A stretch of 64,000 bases of DNA from Holothuria scabra (Eukaryota; Echinodermata; Holothuroidea; Aspidochirotida; Holothuriidae), in contig CM074190.1 of assembly GCA_037179385.1 (NCBI GenBank), positions 7,206,284 through 7,270,283 on the forward strand. The letters run 5' to 3'. The translations under genes and the position numbers were made by a program. The notes beneath the pieces are model-generated. The model did not search any database, had not been told where the DNA came from, and saw nothing but the letters and a program-made list of their open reading frames with translations. The stretch's first letter is position 1. Each line of letters begins with the position of its first letter. Shown one piece after another: positions 36,707 through 48,083 of this stretch.

Positions 36707-38031
36707 CTGTTTTGCTCAAGTTGGTGGCAACCATCTACGGATATGACGTACACGTTAAATGCTCTGTCCTTGCATATAAGTCCGTGGTTTGTACCCAAGA
36801 GTTTGTGCAATTTCTCTCAGTAGGGTACATCTGCAGCAGGGGTTTTGCATCCAGTTAACATCCGACTCTGACGTCATCGTAGAGGTCTAACAATAAATAA
36901 ACCAATAAATGTCATGTGTTTCCCTAATCTTACGCCTTGCCTCATGGAACAATAAGTTTAGCTTTAGATGACAATAGAGAGCGATTTAATATTTGTGTAT
37001 GACCTATGAATATGTTGATAATTTTCACGCTTCCTACCCCTTCATTTTTTATGATGTAAATCTGCGCCTAGTAATTATAATCACCTATAAATCGATGTAC
37101 AGGTAAGTGTGTTTGAAAAAACCTGTAAGAGTGCCCTCGACGTAAAATTAGCAATTTAAGTACCGACATTATTTTACAAATGATCGTGGGCTATGGAGGC
37201 TTCAACGCTAGCAATTTGTCCTCTGTAGACATTTTGGATCGCCTTCAACTGGAAACTGGGTCTATTTGAACGTATTTAGCAGCCTTCGATGGTGAAACAC
37301 TCACTTCATAGTTGTTTCTGCGGTTGTTGAATTATCCCTACTACCGGTAGCAAAGCTAAATAGGCCCCCATATGGGTAAATCCAGATGAGTAGAAGAACA
37401 CGTGAGTTACTTTAGCTTAAGACCCCCTCCCCATCTTAGCTGTTACAATTCAGTTGGACTAATTCTCATCTGCTTCAAGAATCCTATTTGTGATACGACT
37501 GGATGTGGCATTCAAAAGGGAAAAATTTGCAGAAGGACGAGATTAGAATTCGATAGCCCAATTATTATTTAGAATTGAATCCCTCCCCTCTCCTTAATTT
37601 ATACAAACGTTAAATCTTAGCCACCAATTATTTACTTTATAATTCTTATTGCTAGCCTTGTTCGCCTATGCAATGTCTAAGATGGTGGTCACTGCAGTAA
37701 GCCGGGTTTCTACCGAAGCGGATGTAACTAGCTTAATGTTGAAGTACTTGCGTTGGCAAATAATAACTTAATTCAGCTACCTTTATGGTACAGTCGAGTA
37801 GCGTGTGGTTAAATGACTTTCTCCTGTATGCTCCTATGCTATAAAGACTGGAAATGACACACGTCTTAACGACGAGTATTAATCTTCCTCTCCTCTCCTC
37901 TCGTTTTCTGTGGCCTGTTGGACATTTTTGTACCATTGCCATTACTCATGTGTTTGTGGTTGTATGTATATGATGTACCTGTAACTATTACAAAAACTAA
38001 ACAGTAAGCAAACACAGTTATACTTTATTAA
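36707..38031. other. No gene supported
   Basis: No credible coding frame. The last part (from about 37930) may belong to a plus-strand LINE 3' region continuing through repeat Q to about 38545. Confidence 0.4.
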
Positions 38032-38128
38032 AATAAGCCTGTGGACTGTGTTTACTGCAAAGCTGATGCCACTGTCTCTGCGTGTGTGCACTTAACCCTT
38101 TGGGGGCGATCGGTGCAGATATTTTAGC
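38032..38128 (-). repeat. Repeat Q, copy 2 (TTAA-bounded, adjoining the MITE)
   Basis: Inverted match to 32398-32492, bounded by TTAA at 38028 and 38129. Here the MITE sits at the opposite end of the block. One patch (ttaaccctttgggggcgatc at 38093-38112) differs from copy 1 and itself resembles the MITE end TTAACCCTTT. Confidence 0.75.
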
Positions 38129-38132
38129 TTAA

Positions 38133-38383
38133 CCCTTTACCGTTGTGCTCCGATCGGGGCATATTTGCGCGCCTCGGGAGTGGGCGGGAAAGCGGACGTA
38201 GCCCGCCCCGCATTGGCTTCCGTGGGCCATTGCCCCCTTGACCTTAAACTATTGTCTCTCTGGTTGTTGTGGCCGAATTTTCGGGTAGCTACTCGCAGTT
38301 TCGAGCTCCGCGTGAAACAGTAAAGATGGGTGACAGCCGAGCTCTCCGTATGGGTCCAAAAGGACCCAAACAACGGTAAAGGG
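38133..38383 (-). mobile_element. 251 bp TTAA-flanked MITE (piggyBac-type), copy 3
   Basis: Inverted relative to the other copies, with the same 14 bp ends, exact length, and TTAA on both sides (38129-38132, 38384-38387). The 78-codon frame is open on the minus strand (reading through 38137-38370). By eye it differs from copy 4 at only a small number of positions. Confidence 0.9.
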
Positions 38384-38387
38384 TTAA

Positions 38388-38545
38388 TCCGAAGACTAGT
38401 ACAGACTATTACTGATGTTTGTTTTAATATGAGTCGACAATATTTGTACATGAAGTACTTGGATTATCACGGAATGTAAATATATTTTTTAAGCGATTTG
38501 GTTTGAAGAAGTCCCTAGAAAGGAATGAAATAAATTTGAACTTAA
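38388..38545 (+). mobile_element. Possible LINE 3' tail
   Basis: The segment ends ggaatgaaataaatttgaac, a tail style seen in LINE 3' ends, and lies beyond repeat Q and the MITE in the same order as in the LINE copy at 32071-33087. The match to that copy is weak. Confidence 0.35.
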
Positions 38546-38813
38546 AGTCTGTTCGCTTCTGAGAGGGTGTGTAAGGTGTTTGACCTTTTTAAATGTTGAT
38601 CTATTTATAAAAAATTGAAATGTCTGAATAATAAGAACGAGAACAGCTGTTACATTCATAGCTACTTTGTCTTAAACCTTTGGTTTTTACGGTTTTAGAA
38701 TTAACTTGCCACAAAATACAGGATACACAGCATGGACAAGCTGTCAATTACTTTCAATTTTGCAAATGCTGCAAGTTTCATGTTTATTTCAACTTCGTAA
38801 CAACGGACCAAGA

Positions 38814-39081
38814 CTATAGATGAATCCGATCAGAACTTGTGTTAAATGGCTATAGGCAGCCGTTAGTGGAGTCCATCAACCTTAAATAGTCTTCATTTAT
38901 TGTCTACTTGAATTTTCACACCCTCATTTTCGGTGACATCGAAGGAATCACGATAAAATTTAGTTTACATGCTACCCATGATAAAGGTAAGCAAGGAAAT
39001 TGAAAGATTACAAAATGATGGGTCCCAGATACGGCCGACTAAAATCAGACCATCACTCTGCTATCCAGATTCGTCTATATC
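38814..39081 (+). mobile_element. ~270 bp TATAGACGAAT-type element, copy 2
   Basis: It begins ctatagatgaatccgatcag and ends atccagattcgtctatat, imperfect inverted ends. The interior aligns throughout with 30850-31120 and, inverted, with 62356-62619. No coding capacity. Confidence 0.72.
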
Positions 39082-39840
39082 ATTAACTTTCAGACCATCT
39101 GAATATTCAATTGGTTTTTGATAACATGGTCTCAGATCACCCGTTGTAGTAATTACCTAAAATTTTGTTTCATGCATTGAAGTTGAAAACATTTGCTAAT
39201 AAAATCTTGTCTAACCTTCACTGACAATGGGACACACTTTGGTAAGAATTTTTCAAAGGTAAGCTTCAAATTCAAAGATACGGGCTTGTTGTCAGGAACG
39301 AGCTGCCAGATGGACCAAGAAGCAACTTCCTAATGCCAGGTCTAACCCAATCCGTCTTCAGTAAAGTCTACATGGAAGCCTTGAACATATGAATCTTCAT
39401 ATTTGAAACCATTTCTCATCGTATTTGCAAATTTTCATTTGAGAATGGACGATAAACGTACTCGTTTCACACATGGTTTCTTTAAGAGAAACTGAGGGCA
39501 CTTCGTCCTGTGTTAGTATGGGAGACTCTCCTATTTCATGATTGGCTCTTAAGGATCATGTGACAAAATTTCTTCTCATCAAGTTTAAAATTTAATAGTA
39601 GTTACTGCTTGGTTCACTTTGGATAAGCTACAATGGAGTCCTAAACTATTATTTAAAAATACTTGGAACAGTAATAAAAAGTGAGAATCAGCTGTTTGTT
39701 TCTGGCTTGGGCGATTATTCTTGCTTTTTAATTTATCTTTCTTCGACGAGAGACTTTTCATATATTTTGCGAAAAAGATGTTACTCCTCTGAGTGCATAT
39801 CAATAAATATGCAGATGTAAATGCATATAGAGGCTGAAAA
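39082..39840. other. No gene supported
   Basis: No credible coding frame or repeat. Confidence 0.4.
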
Positions 39841-39954
39841 ATATAGTCGTACTAAAGCCGGAAAGCTTCATTGTCTGAATATAGTCGTACTAGAGCCGAA
39901 AAACTGCATCGTATGAAGGTAGTCTTACTAGAGCCGAAAAGCTGCATCGTCTAA
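39841..39954 (+). repeat. Tandem repeat, 38 bp unit x3
   Basis: Units start at 39841, 39879 and 39917 with the theme atatagtcgtactagagccg, then aaaagctgcatcgtctga. The last unit is followed by GTTCGACTCCCGGCC (39956-39970), which resembles a tRNA T-arm, so the unit may derive from a tRNA-like sequence. Confidence 0.8.
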
Positions 39955-39970
39955 AGTTCGACTCCCGGCC

Positions 39971-42900
39971 AGGTCATACCGAAGACAATATGGCAATCAG
40001 TCTTAACAAAATGCAATGCACTCCGTTCAAGTCATTCTTTTACAGTTCAGTGTAACATACTCTTGGAAATTGAATAAACCGATAAAGCAAGAAAAGGTTT
40101 CTCAATTTTACAAATTTCTCATGTTTTATCACCGGAGTTTTCGTTTCAGAAGACTAAAACGACTGATGGTTTACTTTTCGGATGAAGTACTTTTTTAAGT
40201 CAAATCAATTCATTACCAGAAGTAGACTGGTTTCATTCACTTTAATCAAATCAAACTAACTGAGAATCCTTTCGTCTCTGATCCTGAAAGGCTCTCTCGT
40301 AAATCCTTTTTACAAATTTCATTGAATTTTTCGAAATTTTTTTCCTGGCAGCATTCTGGTAAGTACAGTCATTGACTTACCTTCAGATGACTTTAAAATC
40401 AATCTCACATCTTTTATGACAGTTTTCGCAAGGGGAAAGGGAATGTGTCAAATAGTGCCCTCCATGGGGAAAATATATTCGGTTCAGTTGATATGACACA
40501 GTTTTTCAGTTGGACATGACTCTTTGTCATACGGCAATTTTTTTTAATTCAAGACGAAAAGTACGAAAGCAATTTTTAAACCCGATGTTTAACTTGAGGT
40601 GGAAGAATAAGCATACAAGTTCAGTATTTTTTTTTTTTTTTGCTTTTAACTTTTTCCTTCTTCATAATATTTAAATTTGCTAAAACGGGTAACATATTAA
40701 AACAGTAGAGAGCTCAGGGTTTAAAATAACTCATTTGATATCGTCTTCTAGTTACTCAGTGATCTTTCTAACGTAAAAAAGGGTTTTAGAGTTTCACCTC
40801 ATGCATCCATATCGAAGAGGCTTGTAGCACACTGTAAGTTGCAGTCACAACTGACAAATGACTGCAGTTTTGCTTTACAGCGGTCTCCATCTCAAGTTAC
40901 TTGCGTAGCAGGATCTCCGGCACATTCGTTTTTCACTCATATAGTTTGGGAATCCCACGAGCTGCAAAACAGATTCCGCTCCGCAGGGTACATCTCAAGG
41001 GGGAAGGAAAACATATTCCGCAATATTTAAGAAATCGACCATTGGATCAATTTTTCACACAGAAATGCAGAAATGTTCTTTAAAATGAAGTAATGCCCGC
41101 ATTAAACCTCCTTCCTTACCTTTTTCTCTTCATCGTAATTTTAAACTTTGCTGTAAGTAAACGCTTTGTGGGAAAATTTTTAGTGTTACCTTTGGGAGCT
41201 TACCCTCTCTTCCTATCTGAAATGACATCTGTGTGTGGTTTATTTCAAATTGAACTCCGCAAAATTGCACTATAACTTCCCTACAGTGGTACGTCTTCTT
41301 GAATACGCTGCTCAGTATATTTACAATGTAAAGGGATGTATTATGGTATTTAAATGCGGCAGAAGTAAAATAAATTTATCTCACAAGATGATTGAGCTAA
41401 TAATGCCTTAAAAAGGGAGTTGGAAGAAGAAACTGTTACTCGAAATCATCATTCATAATGCAACATGTCTCTTTATAGCGCCCATTATAAACACACATTT
41501 TTGGGGTGACGCTACCAGGGAATTCAAATTTCAAATCATGCTTCATTGGAATAAGTGGATGTTATGACTGAGATTTAATTGGATTCTTAAATTATCTTTG
41601 GTATTTGGCAGATTTGATGCTGAAGTGCCTCCACATGTAATATTTCGCACATGTGCAACAGATGTAATATTTATATCATTTTGAGACTGGATTATATACT
41701 TTCAAATATATAACAACTTTGAGGGTTATTATAACATAACAAAATAAAAATTGTATTAGTAATAATCCCCCATGTCATTTAGAAATCGGAAAACTCGTGA
41801 TTTTTGCCAGAGCAATGAAGAGAACCGTGACGGCAGGAAGGCAATTCGCAAAAGAAAGGAAGGTATAGATTGCATGATAAAAATGACGAGAGAAAAACGC
41901 CTAAGTTTTTCTCCGAAAACGATTCTTTTAAGATCAGAAGGGTTAAGTCAACTTTCCCTCCGTTTGTGTTTTCAGGTTGGTGACAAAAAAGTGTTTAGAA
42001 AAGCTTTCAAATCATAAGCAACCCTTTTAGCGCATAGTATTTTGCATACGACCTCCAATCCCAAAATGAGCTTCAAAGGTACATGTACTACATCTGTTCA
42101 TTTTTCGTGATAAGTCAGTATTTGTGCAATGTACAGAATTCTATCATATATTTCATACGGTGCAAAAATATATTTAAATCACCGAAGCAAAAGTAAGTTA
42201 AAAAATAAGAAAAGGAGCTGCGATTCTACAAACTTAGTTGCCAGTACTTTTTTTTAATATTGATATGTCTCCTTTTTATTCTGCAAAATTTACAGCTAGG
42301 CCTATATTTCACGGTGTATATTTACATTACATGTGCCACATTAGGAAGATTGAAATACAGAAAATGACAGCAGACCTAATCCCAAAAATTGAAATGATTT
42401 TATCTGGGCCTTGTATGTGGGAATGTCTACTCAACAATATTATTTGTAATGAATTCTAACTAAATGTTTAAATCGAGAGAGTGACTCGAGAAATATGGCG
42501 AACTGGTGAATGTTGTGTGTTGCTTTTCAACCATCCTTATGAGGGCAGTTGGATCATTAGTATGCTCGTTTGTGCATTGTTTCCAAAGTTTAACTTGTCT
42601 CAGTGTAGAATATCGACATCAATGGCCAAATTTTAAATTTTCCTAATGATAATTTTGAAAATATTTTAATAGTCGAGGTTAGCAAAATATTGCTGATGTT
42701 ATGAAAGATATTCTGAATATTTTTTGTATGAATTCGTAGCATACGAAACCATTAATTGTATGTTGAGATCGGTAAAAATATTGAGAAAAAAATCTAGCTG
42801 GTGTGTTCTTTGAATTTTTTTTAAACTCTCAGGTGGAAAAAACTCTTTTGCGGCTTTTCTAAAGTCCTCCCGACCCTCTGGCAAAGGGTTTTTGGCGAAA

Positions 42901-43052
42901 CCAAACATTAAACTTCTTCCCAAAGAAGCTATAACGTCCACTGAAGGACAACACTGACTTGACCAACCTCTCTACTCTCAGACCATTTACATCACTGGCC
43001 TGTCATGCATGGCTCCATTTTAGACCAGCGTTGTAATCGAGTCAGAAGATTA
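39971..43052. other. No gene supported
   Basis: AT-rich; a poly-T run lies near 40627-40641. Frames of 60-81 codons on both strands have no recognisable features. An 80-codon minus-strand frame at 42699-42941 has a fairly protein-like composition but no known motif. Confidence 0.4.
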
Positions 43053-43102
43053 GTGACTCGAGTCACCAGTTTTCAAACTTTTAAGTGACTCGAGTCGAGT
43101 CT
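43053..43102. repeat. GACTCGAGTC palindromes
   Basis: GTGACTCGAGTCAC at 43053-43066 is a perfect 14 bp palindrome. GTGACTCGAGTCGAGTCTC follows at 43085, and gagtcagaagattagtgac precedes. The repeats resemble overlapping TGACTC half-sites, but a regulatory role is speculation. Confidence 0.55.
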
Positions 43103-43224
43103 CAAAACTGATAACTTTATTTGAAGGAGCAGTTAATAATCAATTTAATGTTTGATATGTTTAAGAGGAACATTTTCTAGGCAGTCTGGTGAATGATCAT
43201 TCATTTTCTATGTTTGGTTCTAAA

Positions 43225-43690
43225 GGCATCGGCCGTTAAAGTTGACACATTTCCACAACACGCGTTTTGAACTTAAGGCAAACATGTGTGATGTCATGGA
43301 TTCACAATGTTGACCAATGTTTTGTTTTTCTTTATTTTTCTTCCCATTAGTTTGACCTTGAACTGTTCAGAGGTGCAATCTTGGCTTGCATATGTTTTTC
43401 AAAATATAATTACTCAGGATGCACTTGTGGCATAAACTTATATCAGAGTTTCTAGTTTCAAAAATTTGTGTTAAATTACAAAGAAAAGCAAATCATTGAA
43501 AAATTGTGAATGCCTAACATTATACCTGCTTGCTTGAAGTTAATTCTGTTTAGAAAATCTTCACATCCGATTGATTATATCTTGAGAGCCGGCCGAATAT
43601 CATGGGAAATGAATACAAATTTCACCAGGATATTTTAAATATGTTCCTCCTAATAAAATCAAAGATAAATTTGACTTTGGCCCATTCTTA
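43225..43690. repeat. Dispersed repeat family X, diverged copy
   Basis: It shares, at low identity, the words gttgacacatttccacaac, gaacttaaggcaaacatgtg and, further on, tatcttgagag...gaatacaaatttcacca with 15380-15920. The order of the blocks is the same in both. Confidence 0.45.
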
Positions 43691-44102
43691 CAGAAGAAAG
43701 CCAGTATTGTTGAGAAAAAAAAAAAGATGATGGTCACGTGACTATTAAATATCCTTGCGGTCTTTGGTACTGGAAAAAGTAACTATTCGAAAACGTAGGT
43801 TACTTGAATGAAATTTAGATGAGGTGTTACAGACGGTTAAGTTTCGGATTGGTTTAAGTTTAGCTGACCAATGATCTTCCTGAATATGAATAATTTCTTA
43901 TCATGGGTTTCATAGGACAATATCTTGTAATTTCATCTTTTAGCTCACACCATTTTTTCATTGGCACTGTGAGAAAATTTTCATATGTGCAATTGGTTAA
44001 AGACATCAACTTCTACGAAATTAGTACAGTAGAAACTTTCAGATACCCCGCTACAGAAGGGAGCTCTCTTACATCCCCTGCCCCCAATGAAGGTGTTCCC
44101 AG

Positions 44103-44275
44103 GCGCGGATTTAAAATTTTGTGGAAGGGGCACACACTTGGTCGGCCAAAGGCCAACGAGCGATCTCCGAAGGCGTAAAGCTCTCTTTTGGTCAAAAGTC
44201 TTTGGTTATCGAAAAATAGGCTCGAACCAGGTGCGCCATCGTGTGGATCCCGGCTGCACATGACTTGGTAGATCT
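44103..44275 (+). mobile_element. Possible DNA-transposon remnant (GGCGCGGATTT end)
   Basis: caggcgcggatttaaaattt followed by a G-rich word resembles the CAG-GGCGGATC ends of hAT-type non-autonomous elements, as at 240-455. A tRNA-like word (ggctcgaaccaggtgcgcca) lies at 44219-44238. No second end is found. Confidence 0.3.
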
Positions 44276-44325
44276 ACGAAAAGAAACTTATGATGCTTAG
44301 TCCTGTATTGTCTTCTGATTCTTAA

Positions 44326-44576
44326 CCCTTTACCGTTGTTTGGGATCTTTTGGACCCATACGGAGAGCTCGGCTGTCACCCATCTTTACTGTTTCACTCG
44401 GAGCTCGAAACTGCGAGTAGCTACCCGAAAATTCGGCCACAACAACGAGAGAGACAATAGTTTAAGGTCACGGGGTCAATGGCCTACGGAAGCTGATGCG
44501 GGGCGTGCTACGTCCGCTTTTCCGCCTACTCCCGAGGCGCGCAAATATGCCCCGATCGGAGCACAACGGTAAAGGG
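44326..44576 (+). mobile_element. 251 bp TTAA-flanked MITE (piggyBac-type), copy 4
   Basis: Same 14 bp ends, exact length and TTAA on both sides (44322-44325, 44577-44580). The 78-codon frame is open (44336-44572). Several differences from the other copies fall at CG dinucleotides, as expected from methyl-CpG decay. Confidence 0.9.
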
Positions 44577-46308
44577 TTAAACGTGCGACTCAAATTGCAC
44601 CTCAAAGGACCAAACGGGAACTAAGTCGATGCTGGATTTTCTTGTTCCCAATAAGTCATTGTCCGTTCAAAATAAAGCAAATCTAGTACAACACTCCACT
44701 AATTTCGGTTCAGATCCCATTGCAACACATGAAGTCCGCTTTATTTTAAACGGAAAGTTGTAGAGTGTTTGAAAAGTTACGATTTTTCAGTTAAGTTGCC
44801 ATTTTTACAAGTGATATCATATTAGACGAAACTGTCGTACCTAGAATAATACCATTATACTTGTTGTTGAATGTTTCGAGGCAAGGAATGTGTTTGTGTC
44901 GATTGGTTCATTTTTCCTTTCCTCGCAGTAGCTGCCTTATTTAATTAGCTGTCTTTATTTACTTTTCTTATGAAATGATATTTTGTATTCGAAATCCATT
45001 CCACTTGCGAAACCGTATGCACGTTTGATGTCAAAGACAAATATTAAAAACTAGACATTTCTTTTAAGTCAAGTCTTTCTGCCATTGATTTGCCGAGACT
45101 CCATTTATTTAGACTTGCAAATGATTACTGGAAGCTAAATGTATGTATGCAGGTATCTGGCAATCAAAAGCTGGCCTGGAAACTTCTACCATAATTATTC
45201 ATTCTTAGAAACAAACCTGAACCAAGATTTCTTGCCCAATAGGGCCTGTGGTCATCCTTCTGAAGAGCCCAACGTAATTATGTTTAATTTTACTATTCTA
45301 AGCCACCTTGAAGAGGGCTTATCCTCCTCTTGCAGGCCGAGAGCCCTGTTTGATTAAATCCTTTTTTCCAACAACTTTGCTCAAGATTCTCTGATACTAC
45401 TTACTATAGCTTCCAGCAAACACTGTTAAATGTTAAGCCGATGCTAACACAATATATCGAGGTGAAATATTTTATAGAAAACAGTAATTTGATCTCAGAT
45501 GAATGCTTAAATCCCCTTATAGGAATCCTTGAATTCACTCTTGAAATCATTTTTAAGCTTTGTTTTGTAAATAAAATTATTTTAACAGTACTGGAAGGAA
45601 TACTGGAGAATCAGTCTTTTAGTTTGAGTCATGCTTTGTGATTTGTAATATATGTATGAGGTTTGCTGCAGACTCTATTTCAATACACTAAGGTGACTAA
45701 AATATCGACACCTTATCTTGCTAGAAGTGATCTGATGTTTTGATTAAAATTATATCTGATGGCGAGTGCCTACAACCCAAATTTATTTATAAACATTTTT
45801 CTTCTATTCCATATTACATGGACACAAGCTCCTACAACTTAAACAGTTTACTGTTTGGTGTAAAGGGTCATTCCACCAACACTAATTCCCCTGTGTATAT
45901 CCACCATAAAAATATACTCATATCCTTACAAGTAATGTAAGGCTACTCATTGTTCTTAATAATATTATATCACTTCATTTATATGTTTCTTCACAACAAA
46001 GTTATCCGATTTTTAGAAATAACATAACTAACTTATAAAAAATTGGAAACATAACCACAATACTCCCGACCCAGGCACAATATGTTAGAAATTAGAGAGA
46101 AATAACATCGCACCTGTGAGGAGTAAACTAAACCAGTAATGAGCTCGCGACGGTGCAGGTTTTTATGGAAGCTTTCCTTCTATTACATTACCGAAAAAGA
46201 AATTATTTCAGGAGAGGCAGAACGGATTTTTTGGGGTAGAAGGGACTTGATTTCAGCAAGAAAATTTCAATATTCCCCTTCCATCTTTAAAATTAGGGAT
46301 TTGAAGGA
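44577..46308. other. No gene supported
   Basis: AT-rich, no credible coding frame. Confidence 0.45.
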
Positions 46309-46363
46309 GATCAAATCAGCACTAAAATAGATTAGATCAAATCAGCACTAAAATAGATTAGAT
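46309..46363 (+). repeat. Tandem duplication, 26 bp unit x2
   Basis: gatcaaatcagcactaaaat, then agatta, is repeated without change at a spacing of 26 bases (46311 and 46337). The perfect identity suggests a recent event. Confidence 0.9.
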
Positions 46364-46989
46364 CATTTAACATTGTATTTCAACAAAATGCTAAAAAATT
46401 CTAAGAGAGGCACTTCACAAAACGTCAGTGAGATGATGCATTAAAATATTTCCTAATTGAGATACGAGCACGGTAAATGCTTCCTTAAAAGAAATTCTCC
46501 AAATACAGTTTGCTTCTTCGATAAATGGATCCTCCTAATTCAACCCTAAGCAGTGCTGTTTAAAAAGCAAGGAATTTCTTGATTGACCTTTTCCAATGTA
46601 TCGAAGTTTAGAGATTAGGTCGGGGATCGACACTATGTTTAGCAAGTTGGGACAATTCTCCTTAAACATTGAGCTTGTTTCCCTGTTTCAGTATGGTAAA
46701 TGAAACATTGCTACCATGGAAGAGTGACACTTAAACCGGGAGATTATGGCTAAAACTGGGCGAAACTTTTAAAGTCACAAAACCACAGGTGAATGATTTG
46801 TTTGGTTTCTAAATCCCATTACTGAATGACATTTTTCATAAAACTTTTGTTCACTGTTTTTCCGAATCGTATGAGATTTTACTGTCTCAGAATTTGTCTA
46901 AATACTACTTTCTTCACGGAGTTAATTTAAAGCAATAACAATAAGAAAACTGCAAGTTTTTTAATGTATTTAGACGTCGATTGAAGCTG
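46364..46989. other. No gene supported
   Basis: No credible coding frame or repeat. Confidence 0.4.
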
Positions 46990-47072
46990 ACTTAACAACC
47001 TTTTCCCGGATTACTTCTTCAAACCAAGAGTGGTTAGAAACTGAGCCGTAAAACCTCACTTAACTATCCAAC
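46990..47072 (+). mobile_element. SINE 3' tail, diverged
   Basis: gagtggttagaaactgagcc, then gtaaaacctcacttaactat matches the SINE tail consensus (ggttggaaactgggccgtaa, then accccatccaacc) seen at 16525, 29700 and 50050. No head is visible. Confidence 0.45.
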
Positions 47073-47790
47073 AAATTATTGAAACCAAGGACGAGAATTA
47101 TTGTTTTGCTTCCAAGGGAAGCAAAATTTTCTAATATACAACTATTCCCATGCGCATTGCAACACCTTTATTTTGTTCATACTTATCCTGGCCGTTTTTA
47201 TCTCCATGCTACATTGTATACCTTATTGTTTGGAAATGTACTCTTGTTGAATCCTTCGATAAATTCATTCTTAGCTCGAGGTGATGTATCCCATTCTGGG
47301 GAAAAACGCTCATCTCTCTGAAAAGGACATGTTCTTCCCCGTTTATTTCGATATTTGTTATCTTGAAATCTACTCATTAGGTAAGGTTGATCGCAAACAG
47401 GAATCCACGAGCAACTGGGTTTTTTTTCAAAAAAATGTTTTTTGTGCTTATTTGGATATTTAAGCGGTGTTATTGCCTTTGAAATTATGTGATGCATTAC
47501 CATTAACTTAATCTGAAGCTCTTCATGTTTGGATTACAAATTTGTTTTTGTTGATGTGACCACGACTTCATCAGACTAACATATAGTAAAAGTATCATAC
47601 CGGTACCAAAGGGTTGAATCTCCCTACACTCCTCTACAATTTGTATAAATTTTTAAATTTTTTCTTCCGTATTCTCTAAATCAGTGTTTGCATCATACGC
47701 TACACATTTGAAAAGCAGTGAAATACAATAAATCTGCACGTTGATGTAAATAAATAGCACATACGCCATGGCGGTGCCAGAAAGTCACAT
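47073..47790. other. No gene supported
   Basis: Frames of 80-101 codons on both strands at 47079-47503 overlap one another and show no known features. Confidence 0.4.
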
Positions 47791-47802
47791 GGGGGGGGGG
47801 GG
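47791..47802. repeat. Poly-G run (12 G)
   Basis: Twelve G in a row, followed within 150 bases by further G-rich stretches (gttgggggtggggtccaagg at 47875). Confidence 0.85.
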
Positions 47803-47955
47803 CAACTTAGGGCAAAGGATAATGCGAGGAGCAGAAATTTTTAGACAAAGTGCAAAACTAAGCCCAAAGCAACCGTTGGGGGTGGGGTCCAAGGGGCCAA
47901 GCCTTCGGAAAATTGGAGGTTTTAGCATATCTCTGGATGAAAAATTGGGGCGATA

Positions 47956-48083
47956 CGCACTGTTTAACAAGTAATTTCCTGCTAACGATAGCCTAATCCC
48001 CAACTTAATCCCTAACCCTAACAAAGAATACGATACAATACAACGGCAACAAACAATCAAGAAACACCTTGTTAAACAGTGCG
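47956..48083. repeat. Inverted repeat, 16 bp arms
   Basis: CGCACTGTTTAACAAG at 47956-47971 is the exact complement of 48068-48083. The 96-base spacer contains ccccaacttaatccctaacc, which includes telomere-like CCCTAA units. It could be a small foldback element or the edge of a larger one starting at the G run. Confidence 0.7.

Noticed and set aside
42699..42941. 80-codon minus-strand frame with protein-like composition
   Set aside because: No recognisable motif, no splice context I could support, no related copy in the window.
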